Shown: in pieces, positions 40,701 through 41,805 of the stretch | How positions within the stretch are numbered: position 1 is the first letter of the stretch | Layout of the letters: each line of letters begins with the position of its first letter | NCBI RefSeq assembly: GCF_037392515.1 | Contig: NC_090280.1 | Span: forward strand, 22,635,118-22,699,117 | Length of the DNA stretch: 64,000 nucleotides | DNA from: Haliotis asinina | Lineage: Eukaryota; Mollusca; Gastropoda; Lepetellida; Haliotidae | Reading direction: 5' to 3' | The notes under the pieces: model-generated | Told to the model about the DNA's origin: nothing | The model's input: the letters and a program-made list of their open reading frames with translations, nothing else | Database searches by the model: none | Made by a program: the position numbers and the translations under genes

Positions 40701-41557
40701 TCACAGATGCAAATGTCTCTTTTATTCGTTGTTGTTTGGATTCAGTAAAGGTCAGTGCAGTAGCCTAATGTTTAAAGCGATCATTCGCCACGCTGAAGAC
40801 CCCTCATAATGTGTGAAGCCCATTTATGGTGTTGTTGCAGTATAGGTAAAGGTGACATGAAACTACAAGCGGTCTGTCACCCTCGCGTTCCAATCGGTGA
40901 TATTTTATGAATATTGTCACAAGCAGAGAAAAAAACAATATTAACTCACCTACTCGTGTTCAGTAAGTGGCAATGTAGACGATTAATTCATTTTAAGTGT
41001 TCCCTTTGTTTCGTTTTCAGATTACCAGGCAAGACGGTACATATATTTACTTTTGTATCTTAAATGCTGGAGTAGTATGGAGTAGAATCTTTTTTTCTTG
41101 CCCAGCTGCTGTCTCATGTCTATGTAAAGACTATTTGCTCGACGTATATCAGAAGACTAACATCATATTTAAAGAAACAACGACATTTGCTTGACCGATG
41201 CTTATGCTGTTGATAATTGGATTGTCTGGTCCAGACGCCATTATTTACAGACAGCTGCCATATAGCTGAAATATTACTGAGTGTGGCGTTAAACAACAAA
41301 CAACCAAACAACAACCATCAGGATCATCTATAGAAATATAAGTGTAATGTTGTAATTACAGATGTGGTGACTACCTTACTGTGATGGCAGAGAGATTATC
41401 CCATGACTTCAGTGATGTACCTCGTGCTTCCAACAACGATATCTTACCTCTACACGATTACGAGCGACTCCTGAGGGAACAATTCCACATCTACACGTCT
41501 CTCCACCCTTCATCTTCCTCAACAGAGGACCACAGTACCTGGCGAAACCCAAACTGA
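16678..41557 (+). CDS. Ig receptor gene A: three Ig domains, two transmembrane exons, ITAM-like tail
   Basis: Twelve exons with matching phases and an open frame throughout: 16,735 (or ATG 16,678)-16,798 signal; 33,514-33,867, 34,613-34,930 and 35,501-35,767 Ig; 36,423-36,545 transmembrane; 37,281-37,302, 38,782-38,837, 39,198-39,219 and 39,490-39,527 tail; 40,262-40,378 second transmembrane; 41,021-41,036; 41,362-41,557 with the stop. Joined from the second ATG the exons total 1,593 nt (530 codons plus stop). The product would be a cell-surface receptor. The tail holds two YQEI motifs and, in the last exon, YERL-x7-YTSL. All ectodomain exons are symmetric phase 1, so skipping or swapping keeps the frame. 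Intron 1 holds the Polinton (16.7 kb, against 2.2 kb in gene B). Exons were inferred from splice signals and A/B conservation. Ligand unknown. Confidence 0.72.
17044..17048. repeat. Left target-site duplication (AAATG) of the Polinton
   Basis: AAATG directly precedes the left inverted repeat and is repeated directly after the right one at 31,274-31,278. Polintons usually make 6-bp duplications. Here five bases match and a sixth does not. Confidence 0.8.
17049..17261 (+). repeat. Polinton left terminal inverted repeat
   Basis: 213 bp, identical base for base to the reverse complement of 31,061-31,273. Its inner part is an antisense copy of the last 26 integrase codons, because the right repeat extends into that gene. 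Confidence 0.95.
17099..17125. repeat. 13-bp palindromic hairpin inside the left inverted repeat
   Basis: AAAGCCTTATTTA, one base, then TAAATAAGGCTTT. A perfect inverted repeat 50 bp from the terminus, repeated at 31,197-31,223 in the right repeat. Could be an integrase or replication-factor binding site (inference). Confidence 0.85.
17290..17907 (-). CDS. Polinton membrane-associated protein, 205 aa, function unknown
   Basis: The ATG at 17,907 is separated by one base from the stop of the upstream gene. Residues 1-55 are helical and charged. Residues about 57-105 form two Gly/Ala-rich hydrophobic segments (LMTTSMGLGAAGVGLL and a second ending AGLAGLALKL). The remainder is a charged helical region with a KISEEEFRSIL segment and a long Lys/Arg/Glu tail. 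The layout and the SDSKISEEEF-like motif recall a protein found repeatedly in animal Polintons with no known function. Membrane insertion is an inference from composition. It is the terminal gene of the left minus-strand cluster. Confidence 0.75.
   Translation of the reverse strand: MGLYPVVEEVAKTLETIDGFRLRQLCDVKRQLEQDRDTRKALCKKYNRAFNIVDWADTALMTTSMGLGAAGVGLLTTIVAAPIVLGFEITAGVAGLAGLALKLVSRRLHRKALKHDEIRVLAEAKLNTVSERISTALSDSKISEEEFRSILSELTKYNGMKQDIRSKSRKSAISEDEKKKYIAQGIQKAQQAFITNTKEIIGGSR
17909..18613 (-). CDS. Polinton fibre-like protein 2, 234 aa (paralogue of the upstream gene)
   Basis: N-terminal motif LNDLGDTEGFDQPG then LYILHFKDNVYRRV (residues about 10-42) matches the first repeat of the 303-aa neighbour. 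Next, WLINLTLASPYITT aligns with WFINIRLVSPYVFT there, and the C-termini also align (IGFKYIDRLL with MGMKFTPELL). The two genes are therefore tandem duplicates. This one has a single N-terminal repeat against three. The rest is predicted beta-rich from alternating hydrophobics. Position next to the penton-like gene suggests a vertex or attachment protein (inference). It is 10 bases downstream of the 303-aa gene. No homologue of known function recognised. Confidence 0.75.
   Translation of the reverse strand: MTSHHPNTTLNDLGDTEGFDQPGEEDELYILHFKDNVYRRVSLSDLKEPKWLINLTLASPYITTKEGWKFISKIRKNGIWPGDFITGNEATASVYFYEGKIGLISGIESKLTFNSSYLHERQLEIFSPYTIIIEVLFTYFDQENSSKGRQFLPGVVVHWYTEHLDQYCRIVIQRDTPTGPINRLISLPGVFITTEKSIGLTPIIIDNNLLIIGFKYIDRLLTETQLKYFSKYIL
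18624..19535 (-). CDS. Polinton fibre-like protein 1, 303 aa, with three phage-fibre-type repeats
   Basis: Start codon and penton-like stop overlap as ATGA. Three repeats at about residues 17-50, 56-84 and 92-121 share the pattern (I/L)xDLxDTxxxxxxxxKxYxL then a trailing aromatic/Val (GISDLGDTRGF; ALSDIVDTTRA; LFDLDDVESTT; and YALQL, YTLVN, YMLVF). This 'D-L-x-D-T/V ... Y-x-L ... W-V' repeat resembles the N-terminal repeats of phage tail fibres, where it builds a trimeric stalk. Residues from about 124 form a C-terminal beta-rich domain shared with the 234-aa paralogue. The placement directly after the penton-like gene fits a vertex fibre. Function is inferred, and no binding specificity can be given. 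Confidence 0.8.
   Translation of the reverse strand: MTSAQGPAVKKCVNIGISDLGDTRGFDAPGVDGKSYALQLKNNIYKRVEIPSGGALSDIVDTTRATVNTKYTLVNTGDNNWVIYPSFGGKLFDLDDVESTTVVKNKPYMLVFTEDDKWVLLPENDWFINIRLVSPYVFTDNKDNHLNKVVNNGTLLVAYVPTQRRSIVVSPVNTIAAHMLSSKPAIQNVKLQLMSEFEGVVKILESLPANSTLIIKVYLGEPSVNEVEIVKGIKLGWVKRHQYQVCNVYVRVGVGSNTSLQGVNVIVENKISLINIFLPDNIHFMGMKFTPELLSENQLEIIS
19532..20185 (-). CDS. Penton-like minor capsid protein, 217 aa
   Basis: First gene of the left minus-strand cluster. The C-terminal half has the signature I know from Polinton penton-like minor capsid proteins: YRELYIHLDQV, then ILRAVPV, then SPRQYKRLTQG, and a final ELTISVLDINHNPV ... SLTLHV strand pair. These proteins are single jelly-rolls that occupy the capsid vertices. 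Length and beta-rich pattern fit. It is transcribed away from the 407-aa gene across a 37-bp AT-rich spacer that contains a perfect palindrome. It overlaps the fibre-like gene by 4 nt. Assignment is by motif memory. Confidence 0.75.
   Translation of the reverse strand: MYITLPGITSGEAVQLTHAIDNTSGQLEVALCDITYLPQWTNINISNNKLFVSGTRSQITDGYYSVCSLNDEVFKPLGAELKMNDSNGTVVLINNGRTSLRLGRPLARILGMSPDEIKPTTTVTGTKLPDLVPYRELYIHLDQVSTTYNIQGGHPSTILRAVPVKTEKFNDGRTESFSPRQYKRLTQGNIPELTISVLDINHNPVNIGYLSLTLHVT
20186..20222. promoter_or_regulatory. Bidirectional AT-rich promoter with palindrome
   Basis: The only sequence between the divergent penton-like and 407-aa genes is a 37-bp AT-rich stretch containing GAGTATATATACTC, a perfect 14-bp palindrome with a TATA core, followed by TATATAATA. 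A symmetric TATA could serve both directions. Confidence 0.5.
20223..21446 (+). CDS. Conserved Polinton protein, 407 aa (PX-type, probable virion protein)
   Basis: An ATG at 20,178 lies inside the divergent gene and would add 15 residues encoded by the AT-rich promoter, so I choose the ATG at 20,223 (MYSPSVFYPKLDVDF). The N-terminal third has the recurrent Polinton signature: a tryptophan-rich stretch, ATTGCGVVLAD, and FKFHVYYQVRRILKE. The middle is helical. A Pro/His-rich low-complexity part (residues about 355-385) carries a GGGGGTACCCCC-type module, and the last 17 residues form a transmembrane helix. Function is not established. Presence across capsid-encoding Polintons suggests a structural role. 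The 3' end overlaps the convergent 389-aa gene by 23 bp. Confidence 0.75.
   Translation: MYSPSVFYPKLDVDFSPMKIVVAPGLYFNAQLLDVFDKYKLSVTNIEAVHAWFNNPMQFWQNQFNFAVWCATTGCGVVLADTQRGPLSQSVFKFHVYYQVRRILKEISAPIPQDKAWDVTNNPYDRRAYERICNEFEINPKTDWRLPGPNYGLGIPYDGARPVKEVSDDLMKRGILRQDFALSSNEWRDDRMDFKGGAAFTIQKVEQSTADWTKMISKTSKEFTRAGTIRLNDSIRTYVWALLGAQSQTRSNIIGKGTAYEAQKQFVSNVEDAINSPVDLPGAIDRYQKMLEHARSKVNYVFGVGLYMAPSDMQLRVKKVVGYNNKIVIATKDQKLGINPDINTTDTPHTQPREKGIVAPPPEPKVHVSTTHPHMYMGVPPYQQHIDNKTALVVGGVALGLIWLKIS
21424..22593 (-). CDS. Polinton coiled-coil/membrane protein, 389 aa (pX/pVI-like)
   Basis: I choose the ATG at 22,593 (MDEDIDMTEMPG), because the earlier ATG at 22,626 is on top of the capsid gene start. 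Order: acidic N-terminus; a globular part with VEFIRTNLNMNDYGGAIP; a long coiled coil at about residues 185-270 (heptad-like, Arg/Glu-rich); ILFREQGITIVSILTALGF and a hydrophobic helix; a Gly/Pro linker (GGTPVGPTGGGGTPTGGGG); an amphipathic segment VKDWIKKLGEGLAKLAG; then two hydrophobic helices. The Lys/Leu amphipathic stretch recalls membrane-lytic adenovirus pVI and the pX-like proteins of adintoviruses. This suggests membrane penetration or core attachment (inference). The linker carries the GC-rich palindromic module. Confidence 0.75.
   Translation of the reverse strand: MDEDIDMTEMPGASAQAFDDEQETSFTSSPLNQELLETTVNDYYESLRRDKNYVEPQGRYHKNFFIDTKGVLRLKSDPGVDLFNKSNKKPLALSTLASRHGVEFIRTNLNMNDYGGAIPKVVKEDLQATRSHLTTRDEMTPQRATEASDSIEKLLSTYWDKPLPGFDFPVRELRGLDEAVKRVRGELVNNMGKLNEIDEHIAREKTKLNETENDDMKRRINKRLRDLEDERRTRLESASSNREQLRSQISRVRETIDRTLNEDTTLANRIRILFREQGITIVSILTALGFIISTLVVSLTGGTPVGPTGGGGTPTGGGGVKDWIKKLGEGLAKLAGKAAEALPGILGSIVSWLLSALSKTAMWLSQNMWAAIVAVAGLVYVAAKKSLTK
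22594..22625. promoter_or_regulatory. Short divergent promoter upstream of the major capsid gene
   Basis: A 32-bp AT-rich spacer (AAAAATATATT, TTTATATAACA) is the only sequence between the divergent 389-aa and capsid genes, so it must hold both start regions. Confidence 0.45.
22626..23882 (+). CDS. MCP: Polinton major capsid protein, 418 aa
   Basis: N-terminus RKLREPLGARAVRQSVT, then the signature I associate with one branch of Polinton major capsid proteins: LLVRFPNLGENDLIVPGTV, RNVGRAIIKKTTVKISG, and EVLSIDDSDVFHCYKDLWK. Beta-strand-rich along its length, with a second repeat-like half from about residue 235, as expected for a double jelly-roll. It ends LKLYLYVIMDAQLNIDNG. Major capsid proteins of this kind form pseudo-hexameric capsomers. 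GC content is higher than in neighbouring genes. The packaging ATPase starts inside its last codons (29-nt overlap), giving the capsid-ATPase pairing seen in related viruses. Some Polinton capsid proteins are longer, and this is at the short end. Confidence 0.8.
   Translation: MYGRKLDPFRKLREPLGARAVRQSVTITNNPSKIDQNQTLLVRFPNLGENDLIVPGTVRLAFSITLTSDNDKRELVRNVGRAIIKKTTVKISGNEVLSIDDSDVFHCYKDLWKSEGERVNDVYQGISKSTRARIGYVFTTDQQDKLSDGEKAIALAYGNRFCVPLDFELLTGHAPFYQAALGDRLEYELTFNDYSKVVRTPNGDEASYTIDNISLEFDMVTSPELARQVRSQYSGKMAILYDRVLRHRSVVRDKSDTVWNINLNVPARSMKGILVVPVEDYEPFRRDSEKFFNPEIEKVEVTIEGVPNQLFSHGMRPHQQWDEIKKLPVGDYITKDLDLDSVQIGEYLTTKYALWLDMRSTDDDKLHGSGRRIDNGSEGITIQITKKAQTAGKLKLYLYVIMDAQLNIDNGRFVQAIY
23854..24504 (+). 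CDS. ATP: A32/FtsK-HerA-type genome packaging ATPase, 216 aa
   Basis: Walker A at about residues 32-40 (CGQTGCGKT), Walker B at about 107-112 (LFILDD) followed by CSANRE, and a sensor-like WVLTQKFNS segment. These identify the packaging ATPase of Polintons, related to poxvirus A32, which pumps DNA into preformed capsids. The ATG at 23,854 lies inside the capsid gene and is the only one before Walker A. The first 25 residues are a Pro/Gly-rich linker (GGYPPTPPNN) that carries the GC-rich module. Length is normal for the family (about 200-250 aa). Confidence 0.92.
   Translation: MGDSCKPSTDGGYPPTPPNNKLPTDPHCAIVCGQTGCGKTVFVLDMLEGYYKGVFDNIVIMCPTLSMNKTYARPWVMTDPDVHKIDPGTRLQDWLKALHEKFKGEPTLFILDDCSANREITKKRDMLSYLAFSGRHANHSVWVLTQKFNSVLKDLREQTRWVALFHCKDRDSFEECLRENDVMSKLERERVKKQLAETKHAKLVLKTDQPVAYIVC
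24498..24695 (+). CDS. Small single-pass membrane protein, 65 aa, with AAGCTAAGC repeats
   Basis: The ATG overlaps the ATPase stop (ATGCTAA). The first 22 codons are built from tandem AAGCTAAGCAAAGCTA-like DNA repeats encoding Lys/Leu/Ser. Then one transmembrane helix (CNLTFISLCFACIGYYIV) and an acidic end MECEELLE. The stop TAA at 24,693 is followed in the same frame by the next open frame, so the MECEELLE end may be the original N-terminus of that gene, cut off by a stop. Real as a separate gene: uncertain. Confidence 0.45.
   Translation: MLKLSKAKLKLSKAKQKLSKAMIFEVFVVCNLTFISLCFACIGYYIVKTKSYLLYYKMECEELLE
24696..25274 (+). CDS. Conserved Polinton protein, about 190 aa, without an obvious start codon
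   Basis: The frame is open from the TAA at 24,693, but the first ATG is at 24,828, inside the conserved part. Recognisable stretch: LVALAVGGKAKHYFGD, TPDKINKMSAEEIDKLY, a hydrophobic ALTM-type helix, PIPPERRLYLWEDLEKDPF and LLAPVTAAIITAKHC. I have seen this family in animal Polintons and know no function. The N-terminal linker EGSPTPPAGPT carries the GC-rich module and begins immediately after the stop. The last 45 codons overlap the 112-aa gene in another frame and are probably not informative. Translation may need a non-AUG start, readthrough or splicing, or the copy may be damaged. Confidence 0.6.
   Translation: MTLEGSPTPPAGPTDDKREKLVALAVGGKAKHYFGDYTPDKINKMSAEEIDKLYARYESRLGAEMTKTIGSAMTQIYTGIVSYFFPIPPERRLYLWEDLEKDPFIEHAVSSISCGLYHKYGMLLAPVTAAIITAKHCQFERKNNNNSIDGCCTGNPSGHSDGGDPTPNSESRGDGGDPFSGGTPNSNQAEES
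25141..25479 (+). CDS. Proline-rich single-pass membrane protein, 112 aa
   Basis: Starts MDAAQETPVD. Pro/Thr/Val-rich N-terminal 45 residues, a basic cluster (KNPKRVAAGKKRW), one transmembrane helix LLLAVGVTAAVVITWLYV, and a Pro-rich end (PPTPPAGPT). Both Pro-rich parts consist of the GC-rich palindromic module. It overlaps the preceding frame by 134 nt. No family recognised. Confidence 0.5.
   Translation: MDAAQETPVDTVMEETPPPTVSPEVTVETPSVGVPPTVTRQKNPKRVAAGKKRWCNQHKVTNPTRLLLAVGVTAAVVITWLYVGVPSHSEPPPNSEPPTPPAGPTIDPHIML
25506..25733 (+). CDS. Small hydrophobic Polinton protein, 75 aa
   Basis: Begins MSEGKTFVNDAYHATVV after an AT-rich TATATCATATACATA leader. Two hydrophobic helices (residues about 14-25 and 45-60) and a C-terminal VKQGIIPDNIMK. 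I recall similar short proteins in the same place in cnidarian and mollusc Polintons, function unknown. The next gene starts 8 bases after its stop. Confidence 0.6.
   Translation: MSEGKTFVNDAYHATVVASLAVGYARLTKMVLKQPTIKLDFNLQDMGMLIMNLGMAMATKDILVKQGIIPDNIMK
25742..26153 (+). pseudogene. Small conserved Polinton protein interrupted by a 1-nt frame change
   Basis: The first part (25,742-25,996) reads MATIAMMVGGALVNAL, a membrane segment, then a charged coiled coil RLQRIDFINEQL, and runs into an out-of-frame end. From about 25,970 the frame one position earlier continues with DVDEAMKEYY, then a LAQYYTPSK segment and a final transmembrane-like stretch, stopping at 26,151-26,153. I recall single proteins combining both parts in other Polintons, so a single-base deletion near 25,965-25,970 is likely. 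No canonical -1 slippery heptamer is present (the junction reads TTCAAAC), so programmed shifting is less likely. Both halves are described separately here. Confidence 0.7.
26174..26434 (+). CDS. Cysteine-rich zinc-binding protein, 86 aa
   Basis: Ten Cys in 86 residues, with spacing EACGRKC, GFCCFH, TCSVC and HYCLCKAHG, suggesting two zinc sites. Basic C-terminus (KERRRLLKIAT). It sits between the membrane-protein cluster and the polymerase and has its own ATG. No family recognised. A nucleic-acid-binding or regulatory role is a guess from composition. Confidence 0.65.
   Translation: MRPAPYRCEYILMGKTEACGRKCRNQGFCCFHMGSPNYTCSVCGIGVKGHYCLCKAHGANVVRHQLIYENKKGYIKERRRLLKIAT
26493..30191 (+). CDS. 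POLB: Protein-primed family B DNA polymerase with accessory domains, 1,232 aa
   Basis: The replicative enzyme of the element. Three tandem SAP-like helical repeats (residues about 1-34, 37-68, 74-106; recurrent VKQLKAxAxxLG and GYSRMRK). A C2H2-like finger CVRCLHGF ... SHRDDC at about 379-399. Exonuclease I motif YADFEA (about 436-440). An endonuclease VII-type HNH segment with CHVC, DHCHITG and HNACN (about 530-566). Exonuclease II HNLRGYDSHL (about 579). Exonuclease III around DVLLLADVFE (about 722-732). Polymerase motif A YLDANNLYGWAM (about 818), motif B KLMNNSVFGKTMEN (about 974), and motif C YTDTDS (about 1,074). All catalytic motifs are present and the frame is open. A GGDSPTPPSGG insert from the GC-rich module follows exonuclease I. 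It overlaps the integrase by 20 nt. Confidence 0.97.
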   Translation: MSTVSELKRVAKQRGVIGYSRMRKSALLRLLGLEAPPTVKQLKAQAKQLGHTGYSNLGRAGLTALLSHAPVARPTVKQLKAEAHDLGLGGYSRMRKPQLVELLRQNRAIDLQFVRTKHAVGNYLGGWRMHVDRNIDITDIKPLIADKVNQELNNLGSIKFQITVKMSLDKQVGSTTEYVQPYFRGQQEVVTHAETIDASIDTSFQQIREYLERYTHLGSGWAVDKIDNVYLDIANYVPFRGGSYLALPPYYRNKHAIVNVKNRGNDCLRLAIRSALFPAGTHSDRLSSYPQDDGLNWDGIDEPTPISQITKVEKQNNLAINVFGYEGNTTIVHRVSTVKDCQVINIFMIQRGEKYHYTWIKHLSRLLHDQSKHVGEKHFCVRCLHGFSRADLLESHRDDCQGVGQTAIRVDMPKEGENILKFSNHKNQMSVPYIIYADFEALVVGGDSPTPPSGGSFTHKTQEHKACSFGYIVVRCDGETKAPVVYRGPDAAERFLKCLQEEEKIIRNALYRIAPMRMTRADRLAHASSTNCHVCDSPLNGDSVIDHCHITGKYRGAAHNACNLKLKINPKTINIPVVFHNLRGYDSHLIMQAIAKIDGNITCIPNNMERYISFSLNGLRFIDSFQFLLSSLDSLVKANNTFPITDRYTDAETRPLLMRKGVYPYEYMDSWAKFTETRLPPIDCFYSKLNEASVSRDDYSHATNVWNKLGCKNLGDYHDLYLRTDVLLLADVFETFRQTCLKQYKLDPAWYYTSPGLSWDALLKKTGVNLELLTDYDMHLFIEKGLRGGISMASKRYAKANNQYVKGYDPNKPTNHILYLDANNLYGWAMSQYLPTGGFEWVPHVDVMEVAPDSNKGYILEVDLEYPKELHTSHNSYPLAPERMRVNPDWMSEYQHNLSGGRVTDVEKLVPNLMKKTKYIVHYRNLQLYLSLGMRLTKIHRVLMFDQSPWMEPYIRMNTDLRKKATSDFEKNLYKLMNNSVFGKTMENLRKRVTVKLVRSSEEDKLRKLIASPAFNRSKIFTDNLVALHMKKSHIKFNRPVYVGMSILDLSKHLMYDFYYNELKKQYSDRCEVLYTDTDSLLMEIQTEDVYEDMKKHLDLYDTSDYPKTHTLHSMVNKKVLGKMKDECAGTPIAEYIGLRPKMYSILKADNSEIRKAKGVKKYVVKQHIKHARFKEALFKTRTFRHKMNTLRSDGHKIYGLTINKTSLSPMDTKRWIAIDGINTYAYGHEKI
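30172..31140 (+). CDS. INT: Retroviral-type DDE integrase (c-integrase), 322 aa
   Basis: Inserts the element into host DNA. Catalytic triad: D74 (HQADLLF), D133 (QVDPGREF) and E168 (AIAERFNRTL), with 34 residues between the last two. The surrounding LTVVDVASRYKEA and AGAHRSQAIAERFNRT segments are typical of Polinton and retroviral integrase cores. C-terminal part ends YLRDGPGRGFVREELLIVPYG. The first ATG overlaps the polymerase end, and a second in-frame ATG is at 30,178. The last 26 codons lie inside the right inverted repeat. No clear HHCC finger or chromodomain seen. Confidence 0.95.
   Translation: MDMKKFEAIYYSPRGYWKGASAVDKLAKIARVPPEEAKAWLEKQALWQIYLPAPRYVPRRRFGINIPNSVHQADLLFLPHDKRYKYALTVVDVASRYKEAEPLTTKDSAQVARGFERIYKRSPLTWPTELQVDPGREFMGAVSQLLAKHDTKVRRGMAGAHRSQAIAERFNRTLAERLFGYQYAREMATPGKRSTEWVTRLPKVVSAINHEVTRLTGKKPADAIKLKSIVAESAAPLRGKEKQIPDRALVRYLYQPGEHEGDSRKRATDPIWSVKTYNIDKVDMKADEPNLYYLRDGPGRGFVREELLIVPYGTVLPPTKAQ
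31061..31273 (-). repeat. Polinton right terminal inverted repeat
   Basis: Reverse complement of 17,049-17,261 without a mismatch. It covers the 3' end of the integrase gene and 133 bp of noncoding terminus, including the hairpin at 31,197-31,223. Confidence 0.95.
31197..31223. repeat. 13-bp palindromic hairpin inside the right inverted repeat
   Basis: Mirror of the hairpin at 17,099-17,125. Confidence 0.85.
31274..31278. repeat. Right target-site duplication (AAATG)
   Basis: Follows the right inverted repeat. Host sequence then resumes and matches unit B from about 49,905. Confidence 0.8.
31279..32090. other. Intron 1 of gene A right of the Polinton
   Basis: Host intron sequence aligned with 49,905-50,475 of unit B. 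No exon recognised. Confidence 0.6.
32093..32255 (+). mobile_element. tRNA-derived SINE, family 1
   Basis: TGTGGGGTAGCC head (A-box-like), GGGTTCGATTCCC (B-box), TGGAATATTGCG body, and CTCA-repeat tail at 32,225-32,250. The unit B copy is at 50,478-50,690, with a longer CTGA/CTCA tail. Confidence 0.85.
32702..32896 (+). mobile_element. SINE family 2 insertion specific to unit A, with target duplication
   Basis: GAGTGAGTTGAGTTTTACGC head, CAGCAATATTCCAGCTACAT, TCTGGGCCAGACAATCCAG and CAAGTCAGCGAGACTGACC. Flanked by an 11-bp direct repeat CCTTTGTTGAG (32,691-32,701 and 32,897-32,907). Unit B has an uninterrupted site near 51,135. Confidence 0.9.
33045..33330 (+). pseudogene. Tc1/mariner transposase remnant, unit A
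   Basis: Reads RQVDRFGVESVIVWGII (VMVWGG block), and 100 bp later, in another frame, DLNPIQHL with VYNALREEWQRNPHNIV. These are hallmark C-terminal transposase segments. Counterpart at 51,285-51,640. Confidence 0.75.
33514..33867 (+). CDS. V-like Ig exon of gene A (cysteine-less)
   Basis: A TGTTTCAG acceptor, 354 nt in phase 1-1, and a GTAAGT donor. VARVGQSVNMTWSV, a glycosylation-rich middle (NRTG, NGTR), and TFHSVDVQDARVYNLTTHN. Position and length identify the Ig V fold, yet there is no cysteine in the exon: both core positions are changed (VNMTW, VYNLT). Homologous to 5,590-5,943. Confidence 0.75.
34201..34344 (+). repeat. 37-bp intronic repeat carrying splice-acceptor-like ends (4 copies)
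   Basis: Units of the form ACGTTTTATAACACCTGACC, pyrimidine tract, CAG. Four copies in intron 2 of gene A. The array is expanded to 14 in gene B (52,527-53,044). Confidence 0.85.
34613..34930 (+). CDS. Second Ig-domain exon of gene A
   Basis: A TTTTCACAG acceptor, 318 nt in phase 1-1, and a GTGAGT donor. GDPVNLTCST (first Cys), TSYTWRRNNRSVD, LTIDYVTKEDKGVYTCQSG (second Cys), then LLSDWSQGYTLSV. A complete Ig domain. Confidence 0.88.
35501..35767 (+). CDS. Third Ig-domain exon of gene A
   Basis: An ATTCCAG acceptor, 267 nt in phase 1-1, and a GTAAGA donor. DGPDQIQFDG, KPVTVRCSADCNPACSVTW, VSLSGQYTCHVNNS, NLILEV. Two extra cysteines as in the left gene. Open frame, unlike its gene B partner. 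Confidence 0.88.
35957..36105 (+). mobile_element. tRNA-derived SINE, family 1
   Basis: GGTGGGGTAGCCTAGTGGTT A-box region, TCGTCACGCCGAAAACC, GGCTCGAATC B-box, GAAGCCCATTT, and an end at GAATATTGCTGAAAG. Shared with unit B (54,645-54,795), so inserted before duplication. Confidence 0.85.
36423..36545 (+). CDS. First transmembrane exon of gene A
   Basis: A GTTTCAG acceptor, 123 nt in phase 1-1, and a GTAATA donor. VVSVVPVAAVCLVLIVVIAV membrane core with a CRKHR stop-transfer. Aligns with the left gene exon at 1,924-2,046. Confidence 0.8.
36713..36875 (+). mobile_element. tRNA-derived SINE, family 1
   Basis: GGTGGGGTAGCCTAGTGGTT head, GGGTTCGATTTCCG B-box, and a CTCACTCACTCA end. Shared with unit B (55,418-55,575). 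Confidence 0.85.
37281..39527 (+). CDS. Four small cytoplasmic-tail exons of gene A, a duplicated exon pair
   Basis: Exons 37,281-37,302 (22 nt), 38,782-38,837 (56), 39,198-39,219 (22) and 39,490-39,527 (38). Phases run 1-2, 2-1, 1-2, 2-1. Exons 1 and 3 are related (GGATACxxTxATTATCG or similar), as are 2 and 4 (GACGGGGGCTACCAGGAGAT against GACGGCAGCTACCAGGAAAT), both ending YQEIE. The pair was thus duplicated. The donors after exons 2 and 4 are weak (GTTGGC, GTTGGT). Without splicing there, translation would stop within 9-14 codons, giving alternative ends. Unit B preserves all four (56,350; 57,860; 58,256; 58,548). Confidence 0.6.
37424..37450. repeat. CACCATCAC trinucleotide-type repeat
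   Basis: Short simple repeat present in unit A, not in B at the aligned place. Confidence 0.8.
37694..37755. repeat. 26-bp inverted repeat (hairpin) in an intron
   Basis: Arms 37,694-37,719 and 37,730-37,755 match at 25 of 26 positions around a 10-base loop. Unit B has a similar structure at about 56,762-56,823. Possible remnant of a small inverted-repeat element. Confidence 0.8.
38130..38330 (-). mobile_element. SINE family 2, minus strand
   Basis: Reverse complement carries GCAATATTTCAG-like, GAGTCTGGACCA, CATGTGTTGACCAA and CACCCGATCCCGCTAGTCGC. Shared with unit B (57,210-57,415). Confidence 0.8.
40262..40378 (+). CDS. Second transmembrane exon of gene A
   Basis: A TATTAG acceptor (TATCAG in B), 117 nt in phase 1-1, and a GTACAA donor. 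GDVNVDDIVPIVAVYSV followed by a Val/Ala-rich helix and CKDVK. Unit B exon 59,324-59,440 has the same length and nearly the same sequence, which argues for selection or a recent common origin. Mutually exclusive use with the first transmembrane exon would put the ITAM-like tail in the cytoplasm. Confidence 0.65.
40755..40860 (+). mobile_element. Decayed SINE family 1 fragment
   Basis: AGTAGCCTAATGTTTAAAGC, GTGTGAAGCCCATTTATGG. Counterpart near 59,815-59,940. Confidence 0.6.
41021..41036 (+). CDS. 16-nt microexon of gene A
   Basis: CGTTTTCAG acceptor, ATTACCAGGCAAGACG, GTACAT donor. Phase 1 to 2. Unit B: 60,005-60,020, same length. It joins the second transmembrane exon to the last exon in frame. 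Confidence 0.5.
41195..41310 (-). mobile_element. SINE family 2 fragment, minus strand
   Basis: Reverse complement has TGGACCAGACAATCCA and ATCAACAGCATAAGCATCGG. Counterpart at 60,175-60,295. Confidence 0.7.
41362..41557 (+). CDS. Last coding exon of gene A with ITAM-like motif
   Basis: An AATTACAG acceptor, phase 2 in, 65 codons, TGA at 41,555. Contains GDYLTV, then DYERL-LREQFHI-YTSL, which fits the ITAM consensus Yxx(L/I)-x6-8-Yxx(L/I) with a 7-residue spacer, then a Ser-rich HPSSSSTED end. In vertebrates ITAMs recruit Syk/ZAP-70 kinases after Src-family phosphorylation. Function in a mollusc receptor is inferred only. Confidence 0.7.
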
Positions 41558-41805
41558 CGGTACAGGTCCACTTCTACAAGTGTCTTCGCCCTTCCTAGCC
41601 CTAAACAGTGGACCACAGTAACAGGTGAAGTCTAAACTGACGGTACAGTTCCATATCTGGACATCTCTTCACTCTTCATCTTCCACAACAGAGGACCACA
41701 GTACCAGGTGAAACCTAAACCGACGGTACAGTTCCACATGTACACGTCTCTCCACCCTTCACTTCTTCAACAGAGGATCAAAGTATCAGGCGAAGCCTAT
41801 ATAGT
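41558..41805 (+). repeat. Decayed tandem copies of the YTSL-coding segment in the 3' UTR
   Basis: After the stop, the coding segment TTCCACATCTACACGTCTCT and the following CTTCATCTTCCTCAACAGAG recur about three times with mutations (period about 90-100 bp). Unit B shows the same after 60,530. Confidence 0.8.
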
